Positions 62,415 through 64,000 of a stretch of 64,000 bases of DNA are shown here, piece by piece. Within the stretch, counting starts at the first letter, position 1; every line of letters starts with the position of its first letter. A program made the translations under genes and the position numbers. This DNA comes from Leptasterias polaris (taxonomy: Eukaryota; Echinodermata; Asteroidea; Forcipulatida; Asteriidae), in NCBI GenBank assembly GCA_037783415.1, contig JAZGTN010000001.1:1054001-1118000 (forward strand). The letters are read 5' to 3'. The notes under the pieces were generated by a model, which ran no database searches, was not told the origin of the DNA, and saw only the letters and a list, made by a program, of their open reading frames with translations.

Positions 62415-63589
62415 CTAGCGCCGTCTAGAAATGTCTCTCTGCCCCAAGAATTCGGCCACATGACCCTTTGAACTTGACCTACGAGTGGTGTAAAATTTGT
62501 GCCAATCCAAAAATGATGTCATGTTGATTTGACCGTGCTTACTTTGAATTTGTTTTAAAATAGCTCGTTCAACTGAAGTCGCTATTGCGTCGACTTCGGA
62601 TGGTCCCCGCTCGCTGGTAATTTGCGGTATGAAGATGGCGCCTGCTGGCCCCCTCACATTCTGATTTTCGGATTTGGGAGTATTCAGGGAAGAATCAGGT
62701 AACAAAATTTTTCTCTCTGGCATGCTGTGATCAGGAGTTATTGTCAACCGTAGATTTAACTTTATTTCAGGGTCTCAACGTTTTCCGCAGGCACTATTTC
62801 TTGGCCTTTTTTAAAACTTTCATTTTCTTTGGGTAGGGGTGACTCTCTGGCTGCTAGCGCCGTCTAGAAATGTCTCTCCGCCCCAAGAATTCGGTCACAT
62901 GACCCCTTGAACTTGACCTACGAGTGGTGTAAAATTTGTGCCAATCCAAAAATGATGTCAGGTTGATTTGAGCGTACTTACTTTGAATTTGCTTGAAAAC
63001 TTCTCATTTTCTTTGGGTAGGGGTGACTCTCTGGCCGCTAGCGCCGTCTAGAAATGTCTCTCCGCCCCAAGAATTCGGCCACATGACCCCTTGAACTTGA
63101 CCTACGAGTGGTGTAAAATTTGTGCCAATCCAAAAATGATGTCAGGTTGATTTGAGCGTACTTACTTTGAATTTGCTTGAAAACTTCTCATTTTCTTTGG
63201 GTAGGGCTGACTCTCTGGCCGCTAGCGTCGTCTAGAAATGTCTCTCCGCCCCAAGAATTCGGCCACATGACCCCTTGAACTTGACCTACGAGTGGTGTAA
63301 AATTTGTGCCAATCCAAAAATGATGTCAGGTTGATTTGAGCGTACTTACTTTGAATTTGCTTGAAAACTTCTCATTTTCTTTGGGTAGGGGTGACTCTCT
63401 GGCCGCTAGCGCCGTCTAGAAATGTCTCTCCGCCCCAAGAATTCGGCCACATGACCCCTTGAACTTGACCTACGAGTGGTGTAAAATTTGTGCCAATCCA
63501 AAAATGATGTCAGGTTGATTTGAGCGTACTTACTTTGATTTTGCTTGAAAACTTCTCATTTTCTTTGGGTAGGGGTGACTCTCTGGCCG
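62415..63589 (+). repeat. Block 60: L60 + 4 S
   Basis: L60 has AAAATTTTTCTC. S1 (62854) is preceded by GGCTGCTAGC; S3 (63222) has GCGTCGTC, preceded by AGGGCTGAC, as in blocks 35, 41 and 50. Other S units start at 63038 and 63406. Confidence 0.95.
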
Positions 63590-64000
63590 CTAGCGCCGTC
63601 TAGAAATGTCTCTCTGCCCCAAGAATTCGGCCACATGACCCTTTGAACTTGACCTACGAGTGGTGTAAAATTTGTGCCAATCCAAAAATGATGTCATGTT
63701 GATTTGACCGTGCTTACTTTGAATTTGTTTTAAAATAGCTCGTTCAACTGAAGTCGCTATTGCGTCGACTTCGGATGGTCCCCGCTCGCTGGTAATTTGC
63801 GGTATGAAGATGGCGCCTGCTGGCCCCCTCACATTCTGATTTTCGGATTTGGGAGTATTCAGGGAAGAATCAGGTAACAAAATTTGTCTCTCTGGCATGC
63901 TGTGATCAGGAGTTATTGTCAACCGTAGATTTAACTTTATTTCAGGGTCTCAACGTTTTCCGCAGGCACTATTTCTTGGCCTTTTTTAAAACTTTCATTT
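63590..64000 (+). repeat. Block 61: partial L61
   Basis: The window ends 28 bp before the end of this L; the whole insert and the right TTTTAAAA are present. The array evidently continues beyond the window. Confidence 0.95.

Larger units (their letters stand above)
1..64000 (+). repeat. Bimodal satellite array: 184-bp S units and 439-bp L units
   Basis: The whole window is head-to-tail tandem repeat. Landmarks such as TTTGGGTAGG recur every 184 bp (S) or 439 bp (L). Between the 62 L units lie 201 S units; 61 x 439 + 201 x 184 - 11 = 63752, exactly the distance from L0 to L61 (the -11 is the net of five observed indels). Most units differ from consensus by only a few substitutions. No unique flank, transposon, rRNA, tRNA or conserved protein gene was seen. 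The monomer length near 180 bp and the homogeneity are typical of eukaryotic centromeric or heterochromatic satellites; that placement is inferred. Confidence 0.98.

Noticed and set aside
461..64000. About 60 separate protein-coding genes on the minus strand
   Set aside because: All are the same frame in a satellite unit, opened at TTG and broken in nine copies; described once as a passenger frame.
1..64000. CRISPR array
   Set aside because: The repeat units are contiguous with no unique spacers, and unit lengths of 184/439 bp do not fit.
1..64000. Assembly artefact producing the whole array
   Set aside because: Units differ by many ordered, non-random variants, so it is not simple copy-paste. 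Local copy number (especially 44012-50848) could still be wrong.

Overview
The window is one uninterrupted tandem satellite array; I found no unique sequence and no credible gene. It suggests eukaryotic heterochromatin (centromeric, pericentromeric or subtelomeric). The sequence does not identify the species. Every repeat points the same way (head to tail), with no inversion and no foreign insertion.

Two unit lengths alternate. The short unit S is 184 bp. The long unit L is 439 bp: it is an S-like module, marked by several diagnostic substitutions, interrupted by a 248-bp segment flanked by the 8-mer TTTTAAAA on both sides. Using the CTAGCGCC motif as phase zero, the window contains 62 L units (L0 and L61 cut by the window edges) and exactly 201 S units. 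Spacings between L units fit 439 + n x 184 in all 61 intervals, apart from five small indels (+1, +1, +1, -17, +3), and the total length closes exactly.

The units follow a positional grammar: L, then a first S carrying GGTCAC, then internal S units carrying GGCCAC, then a last S ending TTTGATTTTG, then the next L. The number of S per block is 1 (5 blocks), 2 (18), 3 (22), 4 (8), 5 (4), 10 (3) and 12 (1). Positions 1-44000 and 56000-64000 hold short blocks (n = 1-5). Positions 44012-55845 are dominated by long blocks, including a 2279-bp block repeated three times in tandem that itself contains a 552-bp (3 x 184) internal duplication. Shared rare variants show several segmental duplications inside the array, at offsets of 1614, 3413, 4148 and 6116 bp, as expected from unequal exchange and gene conversion.

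Each L contains a minus-strand open frame of about 110 codons that crosses the insert/module junction. It opens at TTG rather than ATG (first in-frame ATG at codon 9) and is broken in 9 of 61 copies, so I treat it as a passenger frame, not a gene. Each module also carries, on the minus strand, three tandem hexamers resembling nuclear-receptor half-sites; this is a speculative but testable observation.
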